Of a stretch of 64,000 nt of DNA, positions 29,029 through 39,272 are shown one piece after another. The notes under the pieces were generated by a model. That model was not told where the DNA came from and did no database searches. It saw only the letters and a program-made list of their open reading frames with translations. Within the stretch, counting starts at the first letter, position 1; each line of letters opens with the position of its first letter. Source of the stretch: Candidatus Thalassarchaeaceae archaeon (GTDB lineage: Archaea > Thermoplasmatota > Poseidoniia > Poseidoniales > Thalassarchaeaceae). The stretch lies in NCBI GenBank assembly GCA_023268715.1, contig JALRLV010000008.1:1-64000 (forward strand). The letters run 5' to 3'. Both the position numbers and the translations under genes were made by a program.

Positions 29029-29586
29029 GTGAGTGATTTAGCGGCCAACGACCTGATACGAAGGTTGGCAATATTTGGTGCCTTGAATTTACTGATTTTA
29101 ACTCTAATTTTGGCATCCGTATCAGGGAATGGAAATGAAATATTTCTAGGATTTATACTCGGACTGGGTTTGTTATTGCTTTTTTTTGGAACCATAGTAA
29201 TAGTTGGTTTTTTTCAGAAAAAAAATGGATACGATGTTAGATTAGCGAACTTAGAACAATTTCTTTCTGTAATTTTCCTTTCCGTTGGGTTAATTCAGAC
29301 AATAGTTGGATTAATCGCTATTGAAATATTTCTCATCACACAGGGCTTATTGCTTGTTTTACTCGGCAACTCCACACGAAAACGCGTATCTACTATTAGG
29401 AATCCACAATTTATCGATTGGTATACTAAGGATAAACCATCAGATGTAACGTTGAGGACTGAAGAAGTATACGCTTCCTGCCCACATTGTAGTAGTCTAT
29501 TGGCAGTTATTCCTAATTTATTAGCGCCGCATGACCGTTGTCCCAATTGTGATGGATTACTAGTTAGTTCGATTGAGGAAGAATGA
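29029..29586 (+). CDS. Hypothetical membrane protein with C-terminal zinc ribbon
   Basis: Four hydrophobic segments; CPHCSSLLAVIPNLLAPHDRCPNC. Confidence 0.75.
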   Translation: MSDLAANDLIRRLAIFGALNLLILTLILASVSGNGNEIFLGFILGLGLLLLFFGTIVIVGFFQKKNGYDVRLANLEQFLSVIFLSVGLIQTIVGLIAIEIFLITQGLLLVLLGNSTRKRVSTIRNPQFIDWYTKDKPSDVTLRTEEVYASCPHCSSLLAVIPNLLAPHDRCPNCDGLLVSSIEEE

Positions 29587-29587
29587 T

Positions 29588-30844
29588 TCAATATCTCTCA
29601 AGAGCAGTCGCGATACCCATTCCCCCACCAATACACATAGTAGCCACAGCCTTTTCTTTACCCGTACGGTTGAGAAGTGATGCGGCTTTACAAGTAATCC
29701 TAGCGCCAGAAGCACCTAATGGGTGACCGAGTGAAATGGCTCCACCATCAAGATTAATTTTCTCCATATCAATGCCTAATTCATCAATACATGCTAAACT
29801 TTGAGATGAAAATGCTTCATTCAATTCCCAAATATCTACATCCTCAATAGACCACCCAGCTCTTTCAAGACATAGCCGAGAAGAGGCAATCGGACCCAAA
29901 CCCATTAGTTCCGGAGGGCATCCAGTTACTGATGTGGAAACTATTCTAGCAATTGGATTCAGATCATTTTCTATAGCAAAACTTTCACTGCAAATTATGC
30001 AGAAAACTACACCATCAGTCAATGGTGATGAAGTAGCCGCTGTTACTGTACCGGATTCTTTGAAAACCGGATTTAATCCAGCCATTGACTCAAGTGTACT
30101 CGACGGTCTAATACAACCATCAGACTCAATATTTTCTTCTCCATGAACTATTGGGCAAATTTCGTTTTCAAAATTACCTTCTAATTGAGCCGCATGTGAT
30201 TTTTCGTGGGAAGAAAGAGCAAATTTTTCTTGACGAATGCGACTTATTGAATACTGCTCAGCGACGTTTTCGGCTGTAATTCCCATGTTGATGTAGGCTT
30301 CTGGATATGATTCTTCTAATCCTGGATGAGGGGACCAATTGAAACCCCTCCTCTTTACCCTAGACATTGACTCCATACCCCCAACGAGGAAACAATCACC
30401 AGAACCTGTGGCAATCTTTCCTGCGGCCACATGTATAGCCTCCATTGATGAGCCACACAATCGATTGAATGTGGCACCTGGTACATTATCGGGTAATCCG
30501 CTTAGAAAAGAAACTAGCCTTGCTACATTGTAACCTTGTTCACCTTCTGGGTAAGCACATCCAAGCAAGAGATCGTCAATTTGTTCTGCTAGAATGTTAT
30601 TTCGAGACAATAGGGCTCTAGCCACTTGACCCGCCATTTCATCCGGTCTAACATCCTTTAGAGCCCCCTTGTGCGCCCTATGGAAGGGCGAGCGCATCCA
30701 ATCAACTATGACTACATCCACGATACTCGGCCCGCTATTCGCCCAATAACCATTGAGATAGTGACCTGACAATGTGGTTAGTTGACCGGCGGGTTCATGA
30801 AAGAAACGTAAGTCGCGCGAATCAATGATACGAGAATGCTCCAA
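29588..30844 (-). CDS. Acetyl-CoA acyltransferase (thiolase)
   Basis: NRLCGSSMEAIHVAA, ELNEAFSSQSLACIDELG, GGAISLGHPLGASGAR, TMCIGGGMGIATALE; true start possibly GTG at 30721 (VDVVIVDWMRSPF), which would remove overlap with kptA. Confidence 0.93.
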   Translation of the reverse strand: MEHSRIIDSRDLRFFHEPAGQLTTLSGHYLNGYWANSGPSIVDVVIVDWMRSPFHRAHKGALKDVRPDEMAGQVARALLSRNNILAEQIDDLLLGCAYPEGEQGYNVARLVSFLSGLPDNVPGATFNRLCGSSMEAIHVAAGKIATGSGDCFLVGGMESMSRVKRRGFNWSPHPGLEESYPEAYINMGITAENVAEQYSISRIRQEKFALSSHEKSHAAQLEGNFENEICPIVHGEENIESDGCIRPSSTLESMAGLNPVFKESGTVTAATSSPLTDGVVFCIICSESFAIENDLNPIARIVSTSVTGCPPELMGLGPIASSRLCLERAGWSIEDVDIWELNEAFSSQSLACIDELGIDMEKINLDGGAISLGHPLGASGARITCKAASLLNRTGKEKAVATMCIGGGMGIATALERY

Positions 30845-31511
30845 TCACGGATTCTATGCAGACGACCACCTCTGCCCTGCTTGTAATGCAGAGGGCAGAT
30901 TTATCATGAGAACTGGCGAAAGAAATAGCCTTGCTAGGAAACTAGCATTGGTTCTTAGGCATGCGCCAGAAAAATTTGAGCTAGAAATGGATATTAACGG
31001 TTGGATAGATGTTAAGGATATTATTCGTCAATTCAAGAAAGGTGGCAAAAGATTCCATTGGTTGAGACCACACCATTTCACAGCAATAGCAGAAACTGAT
31101 CCAAAAGGAAGATACGAGGTACGTGGAAACACTATCCGTGCGACCTATGGCCACACGGTTGAAATCGAGCTAGATCTACCCACCGATAACATACCAGATG
31201 CACTTTATTTCCCATGTGACCCAGAACAAGCAGAGAACTTGCTTGAAGTTGGTATTACACCTAGCGGAAGGGCACATGTTCACCTATCAGCAACGATTAG
31301 GAACGCTGCAGAGGCCGGCCACGTCCATTTCAAATTACCAACAATATTAGAGGTAGATACGGCGCAAATGTATGCTGCAGGTGAGACTATTTGGCACGCT
31401 GGAGTGACAGTCTACTTGACTGAAAATGTACCACCTCAATACCTGAGTGTTGTGGATAACGATGACCCGGAATATGTCTTGGCTCGGGCACGATGGCAAG
31501 AAGAAGAGTGA
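30825..31511 (+). CDS. kptA: RNA 2'-phosphotransferase (Tpt1/KptA) with N-terminal zinc finger
   Basis: CSNHGFYADDHLCPAC; LARKLALVLRHAPEKFELEMDINGWIDV; IRATYGHTVEIELD; GRAHVHLS. Confidence 0.92.
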   Translation: MIRECSNHGFYADDHLCPACNAEGRFIMRTGERNSLARKLALVLRHAPEKFELEMDINGWIDVKDIIRQFKKGGKRFHWLRPHHFTAIAETDPKGRYEVRGNTIRATYGHTVEIELDLPTDNIPDALYFPCDPEQAENLLEVGITPSGRAHVHLSATIRNAAEAGHVHFKLPTILEVDTAQMYAAGETIWHAGVTVYLTENVPPQYLSVVDNDDPEYVLARARWQEEE

Positions 31512-31513
31512 AT

Positions 31514-31837
31514 TTACTGATATTCACCACACAAAGGGCAGAACTCTAAGTCGCCTGTAAGGTCGGCTTCACAATTATTGCATATTCCCGTAATAGAACT
31601 TACAGGCTTTACTTCGGATTCATTAACTGCACGTACGGGTTGATCACGTGTCACAAATGGGTTAGCAACTGCCTTTTGAACATTAATCGCTTGTCTGAAG
31701 TTAATACATTCTTGTATCGCATTTTGAATCCTATTCGAAGTTCGTAATCTTTCTTCTACAGATTCAATCTTCTCCGAATCCGCGAGTCTACTTTGTAACC
31801 AACGCTGGAATCTGTCTAGTTCGCCTTCAGCAGTCAT
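31514..31837 (-). CDS. Small hypothetical protein with C-terminal zinc ribbon
   Basis: MTAEGELDRFQRWLQSRL...ICNNCEADLTGDLEFCPLCGEYQ; internal Met at 31837 likely the start (track ORF to 31885). Confidence 0.7.
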   Translation of the reverse strand: MTAEGELDRFQRWLQSRLADSEKIESVEERLRTSNRIQNAIQECINFRQAINVQKAVANPFVTRDQPVRAVNESEVKPVSSITGICNNCEADLTGDLEFCPLCGEYQ

Positions 31838-31948
31838 GTTTGTCGGAAAGGTCGGTGAGCAATGAATCTGACTTAATGGAAACATCTATCATTCATCCAA
31901 TTTATCGGATAACACAAAATGTCTAGTGCCTTGGCCAGCGCGTAAACT

Positions 31949-32740
31949 ATGGCCCATATTCTAATGAAATATGGTGGTGGATTAATCACCACCAAGTCCC
32001 AAATGAAGACCGTAGATAGAGATGCTATATCGAAACTTTCCCGAATCGTTAGCGAATTATCTGGACTCGGGCACAAGGTTACAATAGTACACGGGGCAGG
32101 TTCTTTTGGTCATCTCAAAGCCAAACAATGGAATATTGCCAATGGTGCCCAAGAAGACATCATCGAACAACAAAAAGAGGCAGTCAATTCTATCCGAGAA
32201 GACATGTTGCAATTGAATACCGAAGTTTGCAATTCTTTGTCTAATCACGATATAGAATCCAAAAGTTTCCCTCCCTCTGACTGGGCGAGAGATACTGGAG
32301 CGGATTTTTCCGGAGATTTATCCCCAATCGAAAATTGTTCCGAAGGAGTAGTACCAATCACGTTTGGTGATGTCGTAGATTGTAGTCCTCCAAAATTATT
32401 CGGAATTTTATCCGGAGATGATTTGATGGTAAGGATAGGTAAAGAAATACCAGGAATTACACATTGCATATTCTTGTTAGGAGATACAGAGGGTTTACTC
32501 TCAGCACCCCCCTCTGACCCAAATGCAGCATTGATCCCTGTATGGAAGAAGGATCAGGAAGTATCTGGTGAACATGACACATCCCAAGATGTCACAGGTG
32601 GTATATTCCTAAAATTAGAGTCCGCATCCATGATTTCCACGATAATTCCGAATGTTTGGTTTATCGATGGAAGAAAACCAGAGAGGGTTATCGAATTGCT
32701 GAAAACTGGTACAACAAGAGGCACTCAGATAGTGCAATGA
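31949..32740 (+). CDS. ipk: Isopentenyl phosphate kinase
   Basis: LMKYGGGLITTKS, TIVHGAGSFGHLKAKQW (catalytic His), VTGGIFLKLESA; amino-acid-kinase fold. Confidence 0.9.
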   Translation: MAHILMKYGGGLITTKSQMKTVDRDAISKLSRIVSELSGLGHKVTIVHGAGSFGHLKAKQWNIANGAQEDIIEQQKEAVNSIREDMLQLNTEVCNSLSNHDIESKSFPPSDWARDTGADFSGDLSPIENCSEGVVPITFGDVVDCSPPKLFGILSGDDLMVRIGKEIPGITHCIFLLGDTEGLLSAPPSDPNAALIPVWKKDQEVSGEHDTSQDVTGGIFLKLESASMISTIIPNVWFIDGRKPERVIELLKTGTTRGTQIVQ

Positions 32741-32799
32741 TGTCTGATTAGTACTCTGATATTCCATTTCGATTATATGGTTAATGCTTTTCAAAAGGA

Positions 32800-34497
32800 T
32801 TGTTTGGTATGGTCGTGCCTTCAACTCCCTTAGATGGTCTAGATTTATCACAAGCCGAAATGATGCAAGAATTGGTTCTTTGTCTAGACTCGGACGATAA
32901 TGTGATTGATAGTTCCAGCAAATTCACAACACATCATGGAGAAGGAATTCTTCACAGAGCATTTAGTGTACTGATTTTCGATAGTGAAGGTAGATTATTA
33001 GTGCAACAGAGATCTTCAGACAAAATCACATTCCCAGCAGTTTGGGCTAACTCCTGTTGTAGCCATCCGCTTGACATTGATGGAGAAAATGATGACCCAA
33101 TTGAAGGTGTGATAGAAGCAGCAAGACGGAAATTAGACCAAGAGCTTGGGATTCCAAGAACGATTACAAACGATTGGAAATTCCACCATATTGGAAGATT
33201 TGAATACAAATGCCGATGGGATTCGGATTGGGTAGAGCACGAAATCGACCATGTTCTAATCGTAGAGGCTGATTGTGAAGTAGATTTCAATCGAAACGAG
33301 ATTCAGTCCATTGACTGGCTAGACAATGATTCTTTAATCCAAATGATGGAAAGGAAAGGAAGATGGAAAAGTCAGTTGGTCGCACCATGGTTTGAGGCTA
33401 TTTTCAATAATTATCTTGGGGCTGGTGATTTTTCTGTCGATGGACTTATTTCCAATAAAAGCTCAGAAATTTTCAGGTGTGGAGACTTGACCGTTCAACA
33501 TCCTGAAAATTCTGCGAGTAATGTACTAGCAGCATTGAGTCAGCATAAGGAAATTGTTGAGGAAATTATACAAGAAAACCTATCAAAAATTCAACAAGAA
33601 CGACTACGAGGGGCGATGTCTCACCTTTTTACTGGTGGAGGCAAACGATTACGTGCAATTATGCCAAGACTGGTGGGGGACGCTGTTGGAAATGGACATC
33701 AAGGGCATTATACCCTAGGCGCATGTATCGAAATCATTCACAATTTCACTTTGGTTCATGATGATATAATGGACCAAGACCCGATTCGCAGGGGCTTGGA
33801 TGCTGTACATGTCGCATACGACGACCCTACAGCGATAAATGCTGGAGATGCAATGTTAGCGCTCGGGTTTGAAATGCTAGCTGATAGTACGAATATCCAG
33901 GATTCTCAACTCAGACATGTAGTAAGCGCGATCGGGCAAATGGTACGAAATGTAGCTGAAGGTCAACAAGAAGATTTTGAATTCGAGGATAGAGATTCGG
34001 TTTCCGAAGAAGAATATATCTCCATGATTGCAGGGAAGACTAGTGCAATGTTCGAAACATGTGCAGAAACTGGTGCTATTCTAGCAGGCGCGGATAGTGA
34101 AACTGTTGCAAATATGGCAAATTGGGGTCTTAATTTAGGACTGTGCTTCCAAATAATGGATGATTATATTGACATGACTAGTGATACGGAAACCCTAGGT
34201 AAACCAGCCGGAAGTGATATTGTCCAAGGTAAGAGAACTCTGATTGCCATTCATGCTTTGGAAAGCGGTGCCGATTTGCCTACGTTTCACAAATTGTTCG
34301 GTACTGAATCAACAGATACTTCGGAACTTGCTGTCGCGGTGCAAGAATTGAATGACAATGGTTCAATACAGTATGCTCTGGATAGGGCAATGGAACATCA
34401 CAGAATGGCTCACGGATGCTTAGACAAATTAGATCAGACACCTGCTGTAGATTTACTACGGGATATGACCGACTTCCAATTGGTAAGAATCAATTGA
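32800..34497 (+). CDS. Fused type-I isopentenyl-diphosphate isomerase (Nudix) + polyprenyl (GGPP-type) synthase
   Basis: N-terminal half: FPAVWANSCCSHPL and GVIEAARRKLDQELGI (Idi1 Nudix, catalytic Cys). C-terminal half: GGGKRLRAIMPRL, LVHDDIMDQDPIRRG (first DDxxD), FQIMDDYIDM (second). One uninterrupted 565-codon frame. Confidence 0.94.
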   Translation: MFGMVVPSTPLDGLDLSQAEMMQELVLCLDSDDNVIDSSSKFTTHHGEGILHRAFSVLIFDSEGRLLVQQRSSDKITFPAVWANSCCSHPLDIDGENDDPIEGVIEAARRKLDQELGIPRTITNDWKFHHIGRFEYKCRWDSDWVEHEIDHVLIVEADCEVDFNRNEIQSIDWLDNDSLIQMMERKGRWKSQLVAPWFEAIFNNYLGAGDFSVDGLISNKSSEIFRCGDLTVQHPENSASNVLAALSQHKEIVEEIIQENLSKIQQERLRGAMSHLFTGGGKRLRAIMPRLVGDAVGNGHQGHYTLGACIEIIHNFTLVHDDIMDQDPIRRGLDAVHVAYDDPTAINAGDAMLALGFEMLADSTNIQDSQLRHVVSAIGQMVRNVAEGQQEDFEFEDRDSVSEEEYISMIAGKTSAMFETCAETGAILAGADSETVANMANWGLNLGLCFQIMDDYIDMTSDTETLGKPAGSDIVQGKRTLIAIHALESGADLPTFHKLFGTESTDTSELAVAVQELNDNGSIQYALDRAMEHHRMAHGCLDKLDQTPAVDLLRDMTDFQLVRIN

Positions 34498-36705
34498 TCA
34501 ATCAGTATAGTTTGCCTCGCTAGGAACTTCAGCCTTGAGGCCTTTTCTTTCCCGGATTTCCCCTACTGTTTTCTCGAATAGAGAAATCGGTAGCATTTCA
34601 AATCCTGCATTTTCTGTATTCCAAACTGCTCGACCTTGGCTAGCAGCACGAATGTCGTTAGAGAAACCAAAAGTCTCAGCAACGGGCATCTTTCCAATTA
34701 CAGAAGCCGTTCCACCGTCAACAGGCATATCCTCAATGATTCCCCTTCGGTTGGTAACTTCTCTTGTAACACCTCCAATAACATCGTTTGGCGCGTCTAC
34801 GCGAATATTCTGCATTGGTTCAAGAATAACAGGTCTTGACCTGATTAGAGCTCCCTTGCAGGCATTTCTTACTGCTGGAATAGTTTGAGCGGGTCCTCTG
34901 TGAATCGCGTCTTCGTGTAGTTTAGCATCCACTAGTCGCATCATAACTCCCATCATTGGTTCTTCTGCGACAGGGCCTTTCTTACATACTTCGTTGAATC
35001 CTTCAATAATTAGTTCCCGAGTTTCGTGTAGGTTTTGAATACCCTTTGTATCATTGACCAAGACATTAGTACCATGAATGGCGTAAATTTTCCTCATTAG
35101 GTCTTTATCCATACCATATTCTGCAAATCTATCGCCCACCTGCTTTGCGTCTTTATTTCTGACGGCACCGTCACCAAATACACCTTCTCGGAGGGCTTGT
35201 ATCACCTCTAGAGGTAGTGGTTCTGCCTCAATGTAGAATCTGTTGTGTCGGTTGGGCGACTTTCCTTCGAATGCACGACCGCTGTTGTTTGATTCAATTG
35301 ATTCTCTGTAGACAACTATTGGTTCGCTAACTTTTACCTTAATTCCTTGTTCTTCTTCCAGCCTATATACGGTTATCTCAAGATGCAACTCACCCATACC
35401 TGCAAGCAAAGCCTCACCAGTCTCTTGGTTAGTTAAAACCTGTAGGGAAGCATCAGACTTAGCTAGGCCGCGAAGAGCATCGATGAACTTGGGTAAATCT
35501 TTCATAGCCTTGGGTTCAACTGCTACTGTTACAACCGGTTCTGAATAGTGACGAATTGCTTCGAATGGTTCTGCATCCTTGTCACGGGAAATGGTCACAC
35601 CAGCAGCCGCGCTTCTGATACCCGTAATTGCAGCTATATTTCCTGCGGTTACAGCGGGTACCTGGATTCGATCTCCACCGACCATCATTGCTACCTGTTG
35701 TACTCTTTCTGCCTTGCCGGCTCCAATCGCCCAAAGTGATTCTCCATGTTTGACGGAACCTGAGTAGACACGCCCCACTGCGACTTCTCCTGCATGTGGA
35801 TCCATCCATATTTTCGTAATCATCAACGATAGTGGACCTTCAGCGTCACACTCCATCATTGCTTTACCTTCCGGAGTCTCCAAATCTCCTTGCCAGATGT
35901 TTGGTATACGATATTTCTGCGATACTGCCGGAGAAGGTAGTGTCTCAACTGCCATGTCTAGGAGAACTTGGTGGACTGGGGCTTTCTTTGCTAGACCCTT
36001 CTGATCATCAGCGGCACAATGTTCGAATATATCTTTGAAATTGAGGCCAGATTTTTGCATGTACGGAACAGACATACCCCAATTGTAGTACGCAGACCCA
36101 AATGCAACAGTACCGTTCTGGACAGAAACCTGCCAATCTTTTCTTACGTCTTCAGGGGCGAAAGTCTGAATCAATTTGTTAACCTTGACAATGACTTTCT
36201 CAAATCTAGCCATCATTTCTGGACCATCTATTTGTAGCTCATTGATTAGACGGTCAACCTTGTTGATGAAAAGAACTGGGCGTACCTTTTCTTTCAATGC
36301 CTGGCGGACAACCGTCTCAGTTTGTGGCATTGTACCTTCTACAGCGCAGGCAAGAATGATACAGCCGTCTACGGCTCTCATGGCACGCGTAACGTCGCCT
36401 CCGAAGTCAACGTGACCTGGGGTATCGATGAGGTTGATGAGATAATCTTCATCGCCTACTTTGTGGACCATCGAAGCACTAGCGGCATTGATTGTAATTC
36501 CTCGGGCGCTTTCTTGTTCATCGAAATCCAATACTCGAGATTTTCCAGCTAGGTCTTCTGACATCATGCCTGCCCCCGCGATCAAGTTATCGGAAAGAGT
36601 AGTTTTTCCGTGGTCAATGTGAGCTGCTATCGCTAGATTCCTTATTTTGTCTTGCTGGTGCATGACTTCAGTAGCCCTTGCAATATTGTCTTCCTTACGA
36701 CCCAT
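34498..36705 (-). CDS. fusA: Translation elongation factor 2
   Basis: AAHIDHGKTTLSDNL, DTPGHVDFGGDVTRAMR, FINKVDRL, diphthamide loop LHEDAIHRGPAQ. Confidence 0.97.
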   Translation of the reverse strand: MGRKEDNIARATEVMHQQDKIRNLAIAAHIDHGKTTLSDNLIAGAGMMSEDLAGKSRVLDFDEQESARGITINAASASMVHKVGDEDYLINLIDTPGHVDFGGDVTRAMRAVDGCIILACAVEGTMPQTETVVRQALKEKVRPVLFINKVDRLINELQIDGPEMMARFEKVIVKVNKLIQTFAPEDVRKDWQVSVQNGTVAFGSAYYNWGMSVPYMQKSGLNFKDIFEHCAADDQKGLAKKAPVHQVLLDMAVETLPSPAVSQKYRIPNIWQGDLETPEGKAMMECDAEGPLSLMITKIWMDPHAGEVAVGRVYSGSVKHGESLWAIGAGKAERVQQVAMMVGGDRIQVPAVTAGNIAAITGIRSAAAGVTISRDKDAEPFEAIRHYSEPVVTVAVEPKAMKDLPKFIDALRGLAKSDASLQVLTNQETGEALLAGMGELHLEITVYRLEEEQGIKVKVSEPIVVYRESIESNNSGRAFEGKSPNRHNRFYIEAEPLPLEVIQALREGVFGDGAVRNKDAKQVGDRFAEYGMDKDLMRKIYAIHGTNVLVNDTKGIQNLHETRELIIEGFNEVCKKGPVAEEPMMGVMMRLVDAKLHEDAIHRGPAQTIPAVRNACKGALIRSRPVILEPMQNIRVDAPNDVIGGVTREVTNRRGIIEDMPVDGGTASVIGKMPVAETFGFSNDIRAASQGRAVWNTENAGFEMLPISLFEKTVGEIRERKGLKAEVPSEANYTD

Positions 36706-36756
36706 TCTATCAACCTCTGGATGGCTCGGCGACCTGACATCGGTTCATAAAGCCGA

Positions 36757-36777
36757 TTGTATCACTACGTGATACAA
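36757..36777. repeat. Perfect 9-bp inverted repeat TTGTATCAC-TAC-GTGATACAA
   Basis: Arms 36757-36765 and 36769-36777; lies between rpS7 stop and EF2 start (upstream of EF2). Confidence 0.85.
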
Positions 36778-36809
36778 GTCTGGATGATATACTGAGAGAA
36801 ATGTTCAGA

Positions 36810-37424
36810 TCATCGAGCAGATGCTGCGATGCGCTCTATCTCGTCTTTTTTGCCTACAGCGAACGAGGCAACATCCCCTGCTGCTGCTTTATTTAGTTCG
36901 GAGATTATCCCCTGAGTTAGAGTACGTGTGCTCTTTGCAGTGGCTGAGGCACATCCTTTCGATAAGTTGCGTAGAGCGATATCTAATCTGCGGCTTGGAG
37001 ATGAATCTACGGCCTTAGGTTGACTTACTGCACCGAACTTGATTCTAGTAGTCTCTTCGCAGGGAGCGGAGTTTACAATTGCATCAATGAAATGCTGTAG
37101 CGGATTTTCTCCAGTTCGCTCAGCGATATTGTCTAGCGCAGCCTCGAAGGCTTTAGCACAGTGTTGTTTCTTGCCACTAAACTTTCCAGTTCGCATTAGG
37201 TTGTTGATGAATCTTTCAATGACGGAAAGCTTTGACTTCCCGAACCAAGCATTAGCATGTCTACCGCCACTGTGCGGGGTACCAATAGTTGTGAGGTTGA
37301 TGTAAGGAGCTAGACCGGGGTCGCCGCAAACCACTTCCTGAGCGTCCCACTTACTGAATACCATGGTACCAATACCGGCGATTGGTTGAGCCTGTTGAGT
37401 TTCTTCCTCTGACATGCTGATCAC
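36810..37424 (-). CDS. rps7: Ribosomal protein uS7
   Basis: [73 protein letters not shown]. Confidence 0.95.
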   Translation of the reverse strand: MISMSEEETQQAQPIAGIGTMVFSKWDAQEVVCGDPGLAPYINLTTIGTPHSGGRHANAWFGKSKLSVIERFINNLMRTGKFSGKKQHCAKAFEAALDNIAERTGENPLQHFIDAIVNSAPCEETTRIKFGAVSQPKAVDSSPSRRLDIALRNLSKGCASATAKSTRTLTQGIISELNKAAAGDVASFAVGKKDEIERIAASAR

Positions 37425-37861
37425 CTTACTGGTTTCTCCTTGCGACCGCGAACCATTTCATCTAAAGATACGCCATTTACCTTGATTACTTTGAATCTAA
37501 CACCAGGTAGGTCACCATACGATCTTCCCATTCTTCCACCGATACCTTCCACGAGGACTTCATCGTGTTCATCAATGAAGGAAATAGCCCCGTCTCCCGG
37601 TGCAAAGGCTGTTAATTTGTTGCCTGTTCGAATTAAGGATATCTTGACTGCTTTACGAATACCTGAGTTAGGTTGTTTAGCTTCGATACCAACCTTCTCA
37701 ATCACAATTCCCTTTGCTTGGGTAGACCCTCGTAGAGGATCATGCTTGAGAACACCGCCTTGGCGCCTCTTGGTTTCTCGGTTCTTGAATTTCCTTTCGT
37801 TCCAGCGAAACTTCTTACGATCCTTCTTCATCTTTGGTCCAGAGAACAATCCACGACCCAT
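37421..37861 (-). CDS. rps12: Ribosomal protein uS12
   Basis: [77 protein letters not shown]; internal Met at 37861. Confidence 0.96.
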   Translation of the reverse strand: MGRGLFSGPKMKKDRKKFRWNERKFKNRETKRRQGGVLKHDPLRGSTQAKGIVIEKVGIEAKQPNSGIRKAVKISLIRTGNKLTAFAPGDGAISFIDEHDEVLVEGIGGRMGRSYGDLPGVRFKVIKVNGVSLDEMVRGRKEKPVR

Positions 37862-37961
37862 TACAATCACCTCGAAGGAACGCCCCGCCGACCTACCCAC
37901 CATATAAGAGCGTGACGGACTCACCAAAGGTGAGGGAGCAAGTGGCTTAACCTCGCTAACA

Positions 37962-39263
37962 TTGAAGCACGGCGTGCGTCGGGTCGTTCACATGGCCTTT
38001 AGGGACCTGTTGGCTGGGGCTACTGAAATTAACGATGAAATCAGCGTCAATCATGACATGTTGTATCATTCAACATCCATAGACCACAAGGCTATAGTGT
38101 TCAATAATATATCAGAAGCAAAGGGCCTACGTTCCGCAATTAATGTACTAGCACGAGACCGACTATGTTCTATTTTTGATATAACACCAGGAGAACTAAT
38201 TGACACATTGGCGTGGGCAATGGAAAACCCACAAGAACCTGAGATCACTACTCCAGAAAATAGTCCAGTTTTTGAAAATACACAAGATGTTACAGATTTG
38301 ACCAAGATTCCCATCCCATGGCATTATCCCGAAGACAGGGGAAGGTATCAATCAGCATCTGTAATAATCGCGGAATATGATGGAATCCGAAACATGTCAT
38401 TTCACAGACAATTCCTTCGGGATGGTAATCATTGTGTTTCTAGGTTTGTACCCCGCCACCTTCGAACAATGACGGACAAAGCCAGGGAAAATGGTGATGA
38501 GATTAATATCGCCGTTGTAAATGGCCCCGATGCAACTGTCTTGCTTGCAGCGGCAATGTCATTCACCCATGATTTGGACGAATTAACGGTGGCTGCCGCA
38601 TTACACCAAAGATTGCATGGCAAACCACTCGAATTAGTAAGTCTACCAAATGGCATACAGGTTCCAGCAGATTCCGAATTTGCGATGGAAGCAAGGATTA
38701 CATTACAAGATGATGCTGAAGGACCATATGTCGATATTACTGGTACCGTTGATGATGTAAGACAAGAGCCACTTATCGAATATGATGCCGTGCATCACAG
38801 GAATCAAGCCGTATTTCATGCTCTGATTCCGGCAGAAGTTGAACATAGAACTCTGATGGGACTTCCAAGAGCACCCACTATCAAAGCCGCAGTAAACGCA
38901 GTAGTCCCCTGCACTGATGTATACATGACTGACGGGGGTAGCGGTTGGCTTTCAGCAGTAGTTGCCATAGAACCACAAAAACAAGGTGATGGGGTAGCGG
39001 CTATTCATGCCGCTTTAGGGGGTCATGGGTCTATGAAGCAAGTAACAATAGTAGATACTGACATAGATTGTTCTAACCCAGTAAGAGTGGAATGGGCTTT
39101 GATGACGCGTTGGCAACCCGACAAAGATACTGTTATCCTATCTAAACAAAAGGGCTCGAGTTTAGACCCGTCTAGAGATGAAAACGGTCTAACTAGTAAG
39201 ATTGGAATCGACGCTACGTTACCACCAGATATCGAACGAAAGCCCTATGAGAGCGTACTATGA
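37962..39263 (+). CDS. UbiD-family decarboxylase
   Basis: [59 protein letters not shown]; UbiD family, substrate not determined. Confidence 0.88.
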   Translation: MKHGVRRVVHMAFRDLLAGATEINDEISVNHDMLYHSTSIDHKAIVFNNISEAKGLRSAINVLARDRLCSIFDITPGELIDTLAWAMENPQEPEITTPENSPVFENTQDVTDLTKIPIPWHYPEDRGRYQSASVIIAEYDGIRNMSFHRQFLRDGNHCVSRFVPRHLRTMTDKARENGDEINIAVVNGPDATVLLAAAMSFTHDLDELTVAAALHQRLHGKPLELVSLPNGIQVPADSEFAMEARITLQDDAEGPYVDITGTVDDVRQEPLIEYDAVHHRNQAVFHALIPAEVEHRTLMGLPRAPTIKAAVNAVVPCTDVYMTDGGSGWLSAVVAIEPQKQGDGVAAIHAALGGHGSMKQVTIVDTDIDCSNPVRVEWALMTRWQPDKDTVILSKQKGSSLDPSRDENGLTSKIGIDATLPPDIERKPYESVL

Positions 39264-39272
39264 GGAGTTACG

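Noticed and set aside
34535-36552. Many + strand ORFs and 35582-35809 (-) inside EF2
   Set aside because: Shadow ORFs opposite or out of frame with a strongly supported EF2 gene.
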